This document shows, one piece after another, positions 15,246 to 24,493 of a stretch of 64,000 nt of DNA (position 1 is the first letter of the stretch; the number at the start of each line of letters is the position of its first letter). The DNA is from Companilactobacillus bobalius (lineage in GTDB: Bacteria > Bacillota > Bacilli > Lactobacillales > Lactobacillaceae). A program made the translations under genes and the position numbers. A model generated the notes under the pieces. The model searched no databases. It was not told the DNA's origin and was given only the letters and a program-made list of their open reading frames with translations. Location: contig NZ_LNUA01000010.1 of the NCBI RefSeq assembly GCF_009764355.1, forward strand, positions 9,406 through 73,405. Reading direction: 5' to 3'.

Positions 15246-17213
15246 TTAGTTAGCTTGTGCAGGTTCACGGCTACCTAATCTTACCTTTTCAACAGCATGA
15301 CTGCTTTCAAGGTCTTCTTCTTTGAATCCGAAGAGGTATGTACATACAAATGAAACAACAATTGTAACAGCTGATGCGATTAAGTATCCTGTGAAGCTAC
15401 TGTCAATACCCTTTGGATTGATGAATGAAGCAAATCCGATTAATGAACCGGCGAAGCCCCACATATCAACATGCATTAATCCGGTAATCAAGCCACCAAC
15501 GGCACTACCGATATTTGCTGTCCAGAAGATACGACCATATTTCAAATTAATACCATACATTGCAGGTTCTGTAACTCCAGCAAAAGCTGAAAGTGTAGCG
15601 GCACCGGCAATTTGTTTCATATCAATGTTCTTCTTTGTTTTAACAAAGACAGCCATTGCAGCAGCACCTTGAGCAACCATTGTTGCAGAAACAATAGCGT
15701 TCAATGCACTGTGTCCTGTTGTAGCAATTTGACTAGCAACAACGGGAATAACAGCCCAGTGTAAACCGAAGATAACCAAACATTGATAGAATCCACCGAT
15801 CAACAATCCAGAAATAGCAGGACTGAACTTCAATAGAGCAACGATACCATTTGCTAAGTAAGAACTTAGAAGTGTAATAACTGGTCCGACGATAACGATA
15901 ATAATTGCACTGACAATAAATACTTCTAGTAGAGGACTAAGGATCATACGTAGTGACATAACAATGTGTTTCTTGAGCCATGGTTCTATCTTTGAAGCAA
16001 TCCATGCCGCAGCGATCATTGGGAAAATTGAATAAGTATAGTTTGCGATATGAATAGGAATACCAAAGAAGTTACTGTTGAAATTCATTGCGGTACTACT
16101 TGTTTTAGTTGCTACTTGTACCAAGGTTGGATATGCCAAAACACCACCGATAACACCCATGATGATCTGGTTAGCACCTAATCTCTTAGCAGCTGTGAAA
16201 CCAACTAGAATAGGTAGGAAATAAAATACTGAATCACCCATTGCACTAATAATCATATATGTAGAACTTGTTGCAGATAACCATTTAGCTGAAACGATTA
16301 AAGCTAATAATCCCTTTAAAATACCTGATGCAGCTAACAATCCAATGATAGGCATCATGCTGGCTGTGATTACACCAATTAAAGCACTGAAATAAAACTT
16401 TGTCTTAGGCCAAACACCTCTTGGAGCTTCAACCTTTTCTTTCTTAACTTCAGAATCTCCACCAAATCCAGGTCCTAAAGCTTTAACAACAGCATCATAA
16501 ACATCTTCAACTGCAGGTCCAATAACAACTTGATATTGTCCACCAGCTTTAGCGACATCTAGAACACCCTTCATGGATTTGATAGTGTCATCGTTAGCTT
16601 TGTTGTCATCTTTCAAATAGAAACGAACACGTGTGATACAGTGAATAACATTTTCAACGTTACTTACTCCACCAACATTCTTAACGATATCTTTACCTAG
16701 CTGGTCATAATCGACCTTGCCTGATGGTTTAGCAGTAGATTCTCCAGGAGCCATCAAACTAACTTCAGCAACACTGTTACCAGCTTTAACATCACCTTTA
16801 GTGACGTTAACATCTTTAACCATCTTATTAGTATTGGTAAGAGCAACGATCACATCTGTTACTTTACCAGCCTTTTTGACAGCATCAATGTCCATTGTAG
16901 CTATCTTTTGACCAGCTGTAACTGTATCTCCTTCTTTAACAAATAGTTCAAAAGGAGCACCGTTTAATTCAACTGTATCAACACCCATGTGAACCAAAAC
17001 TTCTAATCCATCATCAGTACTGAATCCAATTGCGTGTTTCGTTGAAGCTACTAACATAACTTTCCCAGAGACTGGGGACAAAATCTCATTTCCAGTAGGA
17101 ATAACTCCAAATCCGTCACCCATATCTTTTTCAGAAAACATTGGGTCATGAACTTCAGTTATTGGTACAGCCTGACCATTTACGGGAGCAAGCATTTTAA
17201 CTGTACTCTTCAT
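15246..17213 (-). CDS. PTS sugar permease EIIABC, probably trehalose-specific
   Basis: 655 aa in the order A-B-C. The EIIA(Glc)-type domain is residues 1-150, with His75 in EVLVHMGVD. The EIIB domain is about 165-250, with the phosphocysteine at about residue 192 in VIHCITRVRF. The EIIC domain follows with about ten membrane segments. AAGGAGGTG precedes the ATG. It is divergent from a GH65 phosphorylase, and the shared gap carries a cre site. That pairing suggests uptake of trehalose as trehalose 6-phosphate. Sucrose or another glucoside cannot be excluded from sequence alone. Confidence 0.85.
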   Translation of the reverse strand: MKSTVKMLAPVNGQAVPITEVHDPMFSEKDMGDGFGVIPTGNEILSPVSGKVMLVASTKHAIGFSTDDGLEVLVHMGVDTVELNGAPFELFVKEGDTVTAGQKIATMDIDAVKKAGKVTDVIVALTNTNKMVKDVNVTKGDVKAGNSVAEVSLMAPGESTAKPSGKVDYDQLGKDIVKNVGGVSNVENVIHCITRVRFYLKDDNKANDDTIKSMKGVLDVAKAGGQYQVVIGPAVEDVYDAVVKALGPGFGGDSEVKKEKVEAPRGVWPKTKFYFSALIGVITASMMPIIGLLAASGILKGLLALIVSAKWLSATSSTYMIISAMGDSVFYFLPILVGFTAAKRLGANQIIMGVIGGVLAYPTLVQVATKTSSTAMNFNSNFFGIPIHIANYTYSIFPMIAAAWIASKIEPWLKKHIVMSLRMILSPLLEVFIVSAIIIVIVGPVITLLSSYLANGIVALLKFSPAISGLLIGGFYQCLVIFGLHWAVIPVVASQIATTGHSALNAIVSATMVAQGAAAMAVFVKTKKNIDMKQIAGAATLSAFAGVTEPAMYGINLKYGRIFWTANIGSAVGGLITGLMHVDMWGFAGSLIGFASFINPKGIDSSFTGYLIASAVTIVVSFVCTYLFGFKEEDLESSHAVEKVRLGSREPAQAN

Positions 17214-17236
17214 AAGAATAGCACCTCCTTAAATTT

Positions 17237-17250
17237 AGTAACCGGTTACA
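17237..17250. promoter_or_regulatory. cre site in the EIIABC leader
   Basis: AGTAACCGGTTACA matches the cre consensus at 13 of 14 positions and contains a perfect GTAACCGGTTAC palindrome. It lies between the predicted promoter and the gene. Confidence 0.75.
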
Positions 17251-17266
17251 TCTTTCATTCATAATA

Positions 17267-17296
17267 ATAATACGTCTTGTCATGTATAAACATCAA
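17267..17296 (-). promoter_or_regulatory. Promoter of the EIIABC gene
   Basis: On the minus strand -35 TTGATG (17291-17296), 18 bp, -10 TATTAT (17267-17272). Confidence 0.55.
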
Positions 17297-17337
17297 GTTA
17301 GAACATTTTTTATTATAAAATTCGCACTAAAACCGTA

Positions 17338-17366
17338 TTGACGGGGTGTATAATACGTATTGTAAT
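17338..17366 (+). promoter_or_regulatory. Promoter of the GH65 gene
   Basis: TTGACG (17338-17343), 17 bp, TGTAAT (17361-17366). A small AATACGTATT palindrome lies inside the spacer and could be an operator. Confidence 0.55.
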
Positions 17367-17414
17367 AATGTGTTTAAACAAATATATAGCTTTTTATTTA
17401 TGGAGGAAATAGTC

Positions 17415-20117
17415 ATGAAACCCTTATATTTAAAGTTTACAGATGATGAAATTATTTATTCCGACAATAAAGATCTAACTGATCAACAAAGTTATAAGCT
17501 TAATCCTGGACAAGAGTTAAAAGAAAATTTTCAGGATTTTGCAAAAAATCTTTCGACTCCAATCGATTCTTTGATACTTACAAATACACATGAAAGTTTA
17601 CTAAATAAAAATTTAATTACCTATAATGGCCAAACGATCGATTGTCGCAATGATTTGGAAAATATCTTCCACGTTCCAGTAGTCAATATGGAAGACATCC
17701 GCAAAGATGGTCTGGCTTTGGCCATTCACAATGCGATTAGTTACTCCGGCTGGCACTTGGACTACAACCATTTGGATCACGACAAACGTCAATACGGTCA
17801 AGAATCCATGCAAACAATCGGTAATGGCTTTTTAGGTTTAAGGGGTACTTACTTAGAAGCCAAAGCTAATGACGACAATTATCCTGCCACGTATGTTGCT
17901 GGCGTCTTCAATCAATTATCTACTCCAATCAATGGCCGTGAAGTTATCAATGAAGACCTCGTTAACCTGCCAAATTCCCAATATATCAGCTTTAAAGTAG
18001 ATGAAGGTGACTATCTTAGAATCAAAGATGATTTGGTTCAGGAATCCGTACGTTCTCTAGACATGAAACATGGAATTTTAACAATTTCTACTATTATAAA
18101 GTTGGATGATGGCAAAGAATTGAAAGTAGTTGCTAAAAAATTGGCCGACCTGAAAAATTATCACGATTACTACCTTCAATATTCTGTCACACCCCTGAAT
18201 TTCTATGGCAAAATAACTTTATTGACTCAAACAGACGCTTCAGTTGTGAACAGCAATGTCGCTAGATATCGTAATTTGGCCAATAAACACTTAGTCGTCG
18301 ACAATATTGAAAACAACGACAAAGAAATACTAATGCTAGCTCACACTAACCAATCTCAAATTGATTTAGCTATTAAGACTAATATTTCCTATCCTGATAT
18401 CGACAATGCTCAATATTATATGGAGAATAAATCTGAGGTAGCTAGCCAATTTATTGCTTTTAATGTCAAACCAAACCACACTTACACTCTAGAAAAGGCC
18501 GTCAGCATTTTCACTTCACTTGAAACCAACCCTGACATGATTGACACCGCCAGAAATCACAAATTCATCCCTACCTTTGCAGGTGCTCAAGAAGCATCAA
18601 AAGAGGCTTGGCACGATGTTTGGAAGAAAGAAAATATCATTGTTTCTGGGGACGTTACTGCACAAAAGTTATTACATTTGAATTGTTTCAGTATGACGAT
18701 TGCTGCACAAGAACTTGCTAACAAACATTTAGATGTTTCAGTCGGTTCCAGAGGCCTAACTGGTGAAGGTTATCGTGGACATATTTTCTGGGATGAACTC
18801 TTTGATATGAACTTCTATCTCCTACACTATCCAGAATTGGTTAAAAACTTAATGATGTATCGCTATAACCGTTTAGATGCCGCCGAAGAATATGCCGCAG
18901 CTAGCGATTACAAAGGAGCTATGTTCCCATGGCAAAGTGGCATGTATGGTGACGAACAATCACAAGAAGTTCACCTAAATCCCATGACTAACACTTGGGA
19001 CCCTGACAATTCTAGAAAACAACGTCACGTTTCCTTAGCCGTAGCCTATAATGTTCTAAATTATTACAACGCTACCCAAGATGAAGCTTTCATGAGTCAA
19101 TATGGATTGGAAATGCTTTTTGATATTGCTGAATTCTGGATTAGTATGTCCAAATTTGATCCTGACACTGGAAAGTACACAATCTCCGATGTCATGGGAC
19201 CAGATGAATTCCACGAAAATTATCCTGGTGATACTGATAACCAAGGCTTAAAGAACAATGCTTATACAAATATCATGGTCAGTTGGTTCTTCAAGAAACT
19301 TGCAAAATTAATTGAAGATGAACCTGCTAAAGTAATCGATGATAATCTCAAGAGAACTAATTTCACCCAAGAGAACATCAAAGATCTGAATAATATCAGA
19401 CACAACCTCAAATTAGACTTCAGTGGTGACATTCTTGGTCAATTTGAAGGTTACTTTGATCTCAAGGAAATCGACTTTAACAAGTATCGTCAACAATATG
19501 GCAATATTTCTAGAATGGACCGAATTCTCAAAGCCCATCATGATTCTCCTGATAATTACCAAATTGCTAAACAAGCTGACACTTTAATGGCCCTATTTAA
19601 TATTCGTGAGAGTGCCTTTCTAAAAATTATGCTTGATTTAGATTATCCAATTGTTAACCCTAATAAATTTATTCATGACAATATTAAATACTATATTGCC
19701 AGAACAACCCATGGCTCCACTCTTTCTCGAATCGTTTACTCAATGTTGATGCTTAAAATCGGTGAAGACAAACAAGCTTGGAAACTATTCTACGAAGCAC
19801 TTACTAGCGACTACTATGACATTCAAGGTGGTACGACTGCCGAAGGTATCCATTTAGGTGTTATGGGTGCAACATTAAATGTCGTTACCTCCTACTTTGC
19901 TGGTGTAGACTATCGCGGCAAGATGCTTGAAGTTAATCCACACATGCCAAAGCAATGGGAAGAAGTAGATTTTCAAATGACTTTTAGGGATGTCAATTTC
20001 AAATTCAGAGTTACTGACAATACTTTTATCGTAACGACTGATAAGGATACGGAAATCAAATTTCTTAACCAAAAATTACCATTAACCGCTAACCAAGAGA
20101 TTCAATTGACTTACTAA
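17415..20117 (+). CDS. GH65 disaccharide phosphorylase with N-terminal extension
   Basis: 900 aa from ATG 17415, chosen for GGAGGAAA upstream. The GH65 part starts near residue 112 (YSGWHLDYNHLD) and shows GNGFLGLRGTYLEA, GEGYRGHIFWDELFDMN, and DVMGPDEFHEN with the catalytic Glu near residue 598. The C-terminus has GGTTAEGIHLGVMGAT. It is divergent from a trehalose-type PTS, so trehalose 6-phosphate phosphorylase is the favoured role. Maltose or kojibiose phosphorylase are alternatives. The first 110 residues, with no membrane segment, are not part of the usual 750-790-aa enzyme, and I do not recognise them. Confidence 0.82.
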   Translation: MKPLYLKFTDDEIIYSDNKDLTDQQSYKLNPGQELKENFQDFAKNLSTPIDSLILTNTHESLLNKNLITYNGQTIDCRNDLENIFHVPVVNMEDIRKDGLALAIHNAISYSGWHLDYNHLDHDKRQYGQESMQTIGNGFLGLRGTYLEAKANDDNYPATYVAGVFNQLSTPINGREVINEDLVNLPNSQYISFKVDEGDYLRIKDDLVQESVRSLDMKHGILTISTIIKLDDGKELKVVAKKLADLKNYHDYYLQYSVTPLNFYGKITLLTQTDASVVNSNVARYRNLANKHLVVDNIENNDKEILMLAHTNQSQIDLAIKTNISYPDIDNAQYYMENKSEVASQFIAFNVKPNHTYTLEKAVSIFTSLETNPDMIDTARNHKFIPTFAGAQEASKEAWHDVWKKENIIVSGDVTAQKLLHLNCFSMTIAAQELANKHLDVSVGSRGLTGEGYRGHIFWDELFDMNFYLLHYPELVKNLMMYRYNRLDAAEEYAAASDYKGAMFPWQSGMYGDEQSQEVHLNPMTNTWDPDNSRKQRHVSLAVAYNVLNYYNATQDEAFMSQYGLEMLFDIAEFWISMSKFDPDTGKYTISDVMGPDEFHENYPGDTDNQGLKNNAYTNIMVSWFFKKLAKLIEDEPAKVIDDNLKRTNFTQENIKDLNNIRHNLKLDFSGDILGQFEGYFDLKEIDFNKYRQQYGNISRMDRILKAHHDSPDNYQIAKQADTLMALFNIRESAFLKIMLDLDYPIVNPNKFIHDNIKYYIARTTHGSTLSRIVYSMLMLKIGEDKQAWKLFYEALTSDYYDIQGGTTAEGIHLGVMGATLNVVTSYFAGVDYRGKMLEVNPHMPKQWEEVDFQMTFRDVNFKFRVTDNTFIVTTDKDTEIKFLNQKLPLTANQEIQLTY

Positions 20118-20125
20118 ATAACAAT

Positions 20126-20186
20126 AAACAAGCTATACCAACTGTAATTGGAGTTCTTTTACGGTCAGTATGGCTTGTTTTACTTA
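20126..20186 (+). terminator. Terminator of the GH65 gene
   Basis: AAACAAGCTATAC (20126-20138) pairs with GTATGGCTTGTTT (20168-20180), with one G-U pair, and TTTACTT follows. Confidence 0.65.
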
Positions 20187-20248
20187 TACGCTTACACCCA
20201 GATGTGACAAGTTACTCAAAAATAACTTAATCTTTCGGTTCTACCCCC

Positions 20249-20276
20249 TTACCAATCAAAAATAAAATGATAGAAT
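20249..20276 (+). promoter_or_regulatory. Promoter of the MATE gene
   Basis: TTACCA (20249-20254), 16 bp, TAGAAT (20271-20276), close upstream of the RBS. Confidence 0.45.
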
Positions 20277-20307
20277 ATTCATAATCTTTATGGAGGGGTT
20301 TAGACAT

Positions 20308-21672
20308 ATGATAGATCTGACTAACGGCAGACCTATAAAAGTTATTTTTCTGTATACCATACCTTTGCTATTAGGTAACTTTTTCCAACAATTCTATAGC
20401 TTTATTGATACCTTAATTGTTGGTAAAACTATCAGTGTCAATGCTTTAGCCAGCGTTGGTGCGACAGGGGGATTAACAGCACTAGTCATTGGATTTGCTC
20501 AAGGGATGACCAGTGGTTTAACTATTTTAACCGCAAGAAAATATGGAGCCAACGATGAGGCTGGTGTAAGACAAAGTTTTGCTTCAGGAATCATCATTTC
20601 TCTATTTATCATCGTTGTTTTTACAACGATTGCTCTTTTAGTAGCTTATCCACTGCTTGTCGCCATGCAAACACCTAAAGTGTTGCTACATGACTCATTT
20701 ATCTTTTTGGAGATTATCTTTGCAGGAATCTTTTCTTTTGTAGGCTTTGATTTTTTGGGAAACACAATGCGAGCACTTGGAGATTCAAGAGTGCCTCTAT
20801 TCTTTTTAATCGTAAGTACAGTTTTAAACATTCTTTTAGAGTTAGTGTTCATTCTCTATTTGAAGATGGGCGTAGCTGGTGCTGGTTTAGCCACTGTTGT
20901 TGCGCAAACAATCACTTTTGTAATTCTTTATTTCTACATTAGAAAACACATCCCATATTTAATTTTAACCCGTGATGATTTCAAAATTGATATGGACGAA
21001 ATCAAGGAATTGTTAAAAATTAGTTTGCCAATGGGCTTTCAATCTTCCATCATCGCTATTGGTTCAATCATTCTACAATTCATGCTCAACACCTTAGGTG
21101 CCAATGCGGTTGCTGCATACACGGTTGCAGGAAGAGTTGAACAAATTGCCACCTTACCAGCCTTTAGTTTTGGTTTGGCTCTAGTTAACTTCACTGCTCA
21201 AAATATGGGTGCTAAGAAATTTGATCGTATCTTGAAGGGTGTCAAAGATGGAATTTTAGTCTCAGTAATTTCTAGTCTTGTCATCGGAATCTTTTTGATT
21301 TTCTTTGGTCAATCAATTTCTCATCTATTCATGAATGGTAGTGAAACAAAAGTTTTGAATTTGATTCAAATTTACTACTACTTCAATGGTTCGACCTACT
21401 TTATCTTGTCAATTCTCTTCATTGTCAGATATACATTACAAGGATTGGGCAATCAAAAAGCACCAACAATTGCAGGTATTGCCGAACTATTAATGAGAGT
21501 CTTTGCTGGTGTCGTTCTTATCCGTATCTTCGGATTCTACGGTGCTGCCATGGCTAATCCACTGGCTTGGACCGGTTCAGTATTGGTATTAGTAAGTACT
21601 TGGAATATCGAGATTAAGAAACTGAAAAATATGAAGAACCTTCTGAATCACGAGGAAACAGCTTCAGAATAG
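20308..21672 (+). CDS. MATE family multidrug efflux protein
   Basis: 454 aa from ATG 20308, which has GGAGGGG upstream; the ATG at 20290 is part of that RBS region. Twelve membrane segments in two MatE halves. It begins NGRPIKVIFLYTIPLLLGNFFQQFY and shows IDTLIVGKTISVNALASVG in the first half and FSFGLALVNFTAQNMGA in the second. It would export cationic drugs or metabolites in exchange for sodium or protons. Monocistronic. The substrate is unknown. Confidence 0.9.
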   Translation: MIDLTNGRPIKVIFLYTIPLLLGNFFQQFYSFIDTLIVGKTISVNALASVGATGGLTALVIGFAQGMTSGLTILTARKYGANDEAGVRQSFASGIIISLFIIVVFTTIALLVAYPLLVAMQTPKVLLHDSFIFLEIIFAGIFSFVGFDFLGNTMRALGDSRVPLFFLIVSTVLNILLELVFILYLKMGVAGAGLATVVAQTITFVILYFYIRKHIPYLILTRDDFKIDMDEIKELLKISLPMGFQSSIIAIGSIILQFMLNTLGANAVAAYTVAGRVEQIATLPAFSFGLALVNFTAQNMGAKKFDRILKGVKDGILVSVISSLVIGIFLIFFGQSISHLFMNGSETKVLNLIQIYYYFNGSTYFILSILFIVRYTLQGLGNQKAPTIAGIAELLMRVFAGVVLIRIFGFYGAAMANPLAWTGSVLVLVSTWNIEIKKLKNMKNLLNHEETASE

Positions 21673-21703
21673 CTAATTTCTTACCTAGTTGTGGTTAAAA
21701 ATT

Positions 21704-21871
21704 CCGTCCTCCACAACAAGAAAATTTGGCTGGAACGCCATGGGCCGACTTGGAGCTAATTATTTTACACTTCGTGCAAAATAATGGATCTTCAAATTTG
21801 GCCTTTATCTAAGCAATAAATTGCTAAGATAAATCTCATGGCTGAGCCAATTTTCTTGTTGTTCCGGACTA
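21704..21871. repeat. Branched foldback repeat, copy B
   Basis: Same architecture as copy A but with different helix sequences. P0 is GTCC/GGAC (21706, 21866). P1 is CAACAAGAAAATTTGGCT with AGCCAATTTTCTTGTTG (21714-21731, 21845-21861, one bulge). P2 is GCCATG/CATGGC (21737, 21837). P3 has GGCC/GGCC and ATTATTTT/AAAATAAT. P4 is TTTATCTAAGCAAT/ATTGCTAAGATAAA (21804-21833). The CTGGAAC and CTGAG motifs are kept. To the right, GAACTGCATCTATATTAG resembles only the left arm of the companion terminators. It lies between convergent genes. Confidence 0.85.
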
Positions 21872-21925
21872 AATCCGGCTTTGTTTCTTAGATGTTTTAA
21901 AACCTAAATAGGAACTGCATCTATA

Positions 21926-22363
21926 TTAGTCAATATCGATATGGTGTTCTGAGCTAGTTTTCTTTTCTAACTTAGGGAGGATAACCTTCAAGACACCATT
22001 GTCATAGTTAGCTTTGATGTTCTCAACGTCGGCTGCTGGTAAGTGATATTGTCTCATGAAGCGGCCACTTGTGCGTTCGGACATAATCATGTCGCCGTTC
22101 TTATCGTTATGATCATTAAAGCTGTCGCGACGGCCACTAACGGTCAAAACATCATCTTGATAATTGATGTCGATATTCTTCTTATCAAAAGCTGGCATAT
22201 CAATATGTACTTCATAATCTTTATCTGTTTCTTTAATGTCAGTCTTCAAATTAGAACCTTCTAAAGCACTATCTTCGAATAATGATGGAAAACTAGTCAT
22301 CCATTTGTCTCCATTGAAAAAGTCTCTCATTAAATTGTTACGATTCATAATTTCATTTACCAT
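21926..22363 (-). CDS. Small heat shock protein Hsp20 (copy 1)
   Basis: 145 aa alpha-crystallin-type chaperone. The core runs from about residue 38 (LKTDIKETDKDYEVHIDMPA) to the GVLKVILPK motif near the end. It prevents aggregation of unfolded proteins in the cytoplasm. AAAGGAG precedes the ATG. Its own CIRCE site lies 39 bp upstream, so HrcA represses it. A paralogue of equal length lies 94 bp upstream on the same strand. Confidence 0.92.
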   Translation of the reverse strand: MVNEIMNRNNLMRDFFNGDKWMTSFPSLFEDSALEGSNLKTDIKETDKDYEVHIDMPAFDKKNIDINYQDDVLTVSGRRDSFNDHNDKNGDMIMSERTSGRFMRQYHLPAADVENIKANYDNGVLKVILPKLEKKTSSEHHIDID

Positions 22364-22401
22364 AAATAATTAACTCCTTTTTAAAAGAATAAATTTGTTT
22401 T

Positions 22402-22428
22402 TTAGCACTCATCGAGTACGAGTGCTAA
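22402..22428. promoter_or_regulatory. CIRCE element upstream of hsp20 copy 1
   Basis: TTAGCACTC-N9-GAGTGCTAA matches the HrcA operator consensus exactly. Confidence 0.93.
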
Positions 22429-22457
22429 TGGAACTCCAAAAAAATAAGCTTAAAGCG

Positions 22458-22895
22458 TTAGTCAATATCGATGTGATGTCCAGAATCTACTTCCTTATTT
22501 ATCTTTGGAAGAGTGATTTCCAAAACACCTTTGTTATATGTAGCTTTGATATTATCTTGATCAACTTGTGGCAATCTGTATTGTCTCATGAAATGACCAC
22601 TTGAACGTTCAGACATAATTACATCACCATTTTTATCATTATGATCAGTGAAACTGTCACGGTGACCACTAATAGTTAAAACATTATTATCATACGTAAT
22701 ATCAATGTTCTTCTTATCAACTGCGGGAAGATCAACGTGTACTTCATAATTTTGATTATTTTCTTTAATATCAGTCTTTAATGTTGAATCTTCGGGAAAA
22801 TTATTGTCAAATATAGATGGAAAACTATTCATCCAAGAGTCACTATTAAACCAGTTTCTCATTAAATCGTTACGGTCCATAATTTCATTTGCCAT
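22458..22895 (-). CDS. Small heat shock protein Hsp20 (copy 2)
   Basis: 145 aa, clearly paralogous to the neighbouring copy (DRNDLMRNWFN against NRNNLMRDFFN; NVLTISGHRDSFTDHNDKNG against DVLTVSGRRDSFNDHNDKNG). It has the alpha-crystallin domain and GVLEITLPK motif. GGAAAGGAAG precedes the ATG. A second perfect CIRCE lies 67 bp upstream. The two genes can therefore be induced independently, although read-through from this copy into the other is possible. Confidence 0.92.
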   Translation of the reverse strand: MANEIMDRNDLMRNWFNSDSWMNSFPSIFDNNFPEDSTLKTDIKENNQNYEVHVDLPAVDKKNIDITYDNNVLTISGHRDSFTDHNDKNGDVIMSERSSGHFMRQYRLPQVDQDNIKATYNKGVLEITLPKINKEVDSGHHIDID

Positions 22896-22962
22896 ATTTT
22901 ATTACTTCCTTTCCCTTAATTACAAATACAGTATAAAACCTGAATTATGGAAGTTCAAGAAT

Positions 22963-22989
22963 TTAGCACTCTTAATTAACGAGTGCTAA
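22963..22989. promoter_or_regulatory. CIRCE element upstream of hsp20 copy 2
   Basis: TTAGCACTC-N9-GAGTGCTAA, again an exact match to the HrcA operator. Confidence 0.93.
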
Positions 22990-23064
22990 TTTTAGCAAAA
23001 AGTAAGTAAAAAATAACCGTATATTATGTGATACAATTAACTTAGTAAAGAAGAGGATGTTAAG

Positions 23065-23424
23065 ATGACTAAATTAGTTATGAAACGTATTTACGACAAA
23101 GATTTACCAGCAGGGTATCGTGTGCTGGTAGATCGGCTTTGGCCACGTGGTATGTCTAAAGTACGTGCAGACCTTGACTTATGGGCAAAAGAGATAGCCC
23201 CATCAGCAGAATTGCGTAAGTGGTTTGGACATGATCCTGAAAAATATTTAGAATTTAAGAACAAATATTTAGATGAGATTAACAATAATCCATATACCAA
23301 AGAATTTCTAAAGTCCTTAAAAGAGGCTCTTCAAACACAAGACGTACTGATACTATATAGTGCAAAAGATGAAGAACATAATGACGCTGTAGTGCTAATG
23401 GAATATCTAAATTCGAATATTTAA
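23065..23424 (+). CDS. DUF488 family protein (YeaO-like)
   Basis: 119 aa. Landmarks are YRVLVDRLWPRGMSK, LDLWAKEIAPSAELRKWFGH and the C-terminal VLILYSAKDEEHNDA, all typical of the DUF488 family. Its biochemical role is not established. GAGGATG precedes the ATG. The AraC-type regulator starts 27 bp downstream on the same strand, so the two may be cotranscribed. It is divergent from the hsp20 pair. Confidence 0.85.
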   Translation: MTKLVMKRIYDKDLPAGYRVLVDRLWPRGMSKVRADLDLWAKEIAPSAELRKWFGHDPEKYLEFKNKYLDEINNNPYTKEFLKSLKEALQTQDVLILYSAKDEEHNDAVVLMEYLNSNI

Positions 23425-23451
23425 GTATTGTAGATTGGTTGGCTAACAATT

Positions 23452-24297
23452 ATGGAAGAATTTGATTTGCAATCTTTATTATCTAGTAGTGATAAGTTAT
23501 TGATTCATCTGTTGCAATCATATGCACAGACCAATGATATAGCTATTTTTGTGTTAAACAATGAGGATCATTTACAGGCTGGAATTTTTGGTAAACTAAC
23601 GAGGAAAACTGAATTAACACGGGTAAATAAAACTAGAGACTTATCTAAGTTGAGTATTAACAAATGTAAGTATGATATGGAATATGCTGATGCACCGTTG
23701 CGTATTTCTATAATCAATCAACGAATAGGAAAAATTTGTGTTGCTCAGGATATTTTGAAAAATACTGATCCGAGTAATATTGTAGTAATTCAAAAATTAC
23801 AGCAACAAGTTGAATATTTAAGATATTTATTTGAGAGTGTATCAAAGCTGATCATCAAGGAGAGAGGAATTGATGATTTCATAATTAAATATTCACTAGA
23901 TGTCGACGAAGCTATCGATGATCTCGAAAATGATGAGAGTGGTGCATTGAAGAGAATCAGACATCTGTCGACTTCAAATGAATCGATTATTTCTGCAATT
24001 GAGTTTATTGATAATAATTTAGATAAGCGTTTAACACTTGATCAAGTATCGGGCAAAGTTTATTTGTCGGATTATTATTTCAGTAAACTGTTTAAGAGGG
24101 AAACAGGTTTGAGTTTTTCGGTGTATTTGAATGCCCGAAAAATTCAAAAAGCCATGATTCTCTTAAAGGAATCAGATAACAGTATTAATGAAATTTCGGA
24201 TGCATTAGGTTTTACTAGATTGAGCTACTTTAGTCAGACGTTCAAAAAGTACACTGGCTATGCACCGACGAAATATCGTATTGATGGAAAAGAGTAA
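23452..24297 (+). CDS. AraC family regulator with unrecognised N-terminal domain
   Basis: 281 aa. Residues about 180-280 hold two AraC helix-turn-helices (LTLDQVSGKVYLSDYYFSKL and INEISDALGFTRLSYFSQTF). Residues 1-125 look like a compact sensory domain of the PocR/GAF type followed by a coiled segment, but I cannot assign a ligand. The RBS is weak, so the start is not certain. The next gene on this strand is an APC amino acid permease after a terminator, so it may or may not be the target. Confidence 0.8.
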   Translation: MEEFDLQSLLSSSDKLLIHLLQSYAQTNDIAIFVLNNEDHLQAGIFGKLTRKTELTRVNKTRDLSKLSINKCKYDMEYADAPLRISIINQRIGKICVAQDILKNTDPSNIVVIQKLQQQVEYLRYLFESVSKLIIKERGIDDFIIKYSLDVDEAIDDLENDESGALKRIRHLSTSNESIISAIEFIDNNLDKRLTLDQVSGKVYLSDYYFSKLFKRETGLSFSVYLNARKIQKAMILLKESDNSINEISDALGFTRLSYFSQTFKKYTGYAPTKYRIDGKE

Positions 24298-24301
24298 TAA
24301 A

Positions 24302-24343
24302 AATGTAGGGGGCATTCTTACTAATGCTTCCTGCATTTTTTGT
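24302..24343 (+). terminator. Terminator of the AraC gene
   Basis: AATGTAGGGGGCATT pairs with AATGCTTCCTGCATT through several G-U pairs, followed by TTTTT. Confidence 0.65.
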
Positions 24344-24366
24344 TTACCCTGATAATTATTTCAATG

Positions 24367-24380
24367 TGTAAGCGATAACT
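24367..24380. promoter_or_regulatory. cre-like site upstream of the APC permease
   Basis: TGTAAGCGATAACT matches the cre consensus at 13 of 14 positions. It lies about 115 bp before the start codon, so it would act from upstream of or over the promoter. Confidence 0.55.
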
Positions 24381-24493
24381 AGACGTGTGTACAGGATTTA
24401 TGCACAAATTATCTTTTTTTATGAAAAAAATTGTAGTAAAATTTAGGCTTAATGTAAATTACTTGTTTTTGTGTAATTTAAGGAGAGATATTT

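Noticed and set aside
20186..20199. cre site before the MATE gene (TTATACGCTTACA)
   Set aside because: It matches only 11 of 14 positions, lies in the GH65 terminator region and is over 100 bp from the start.
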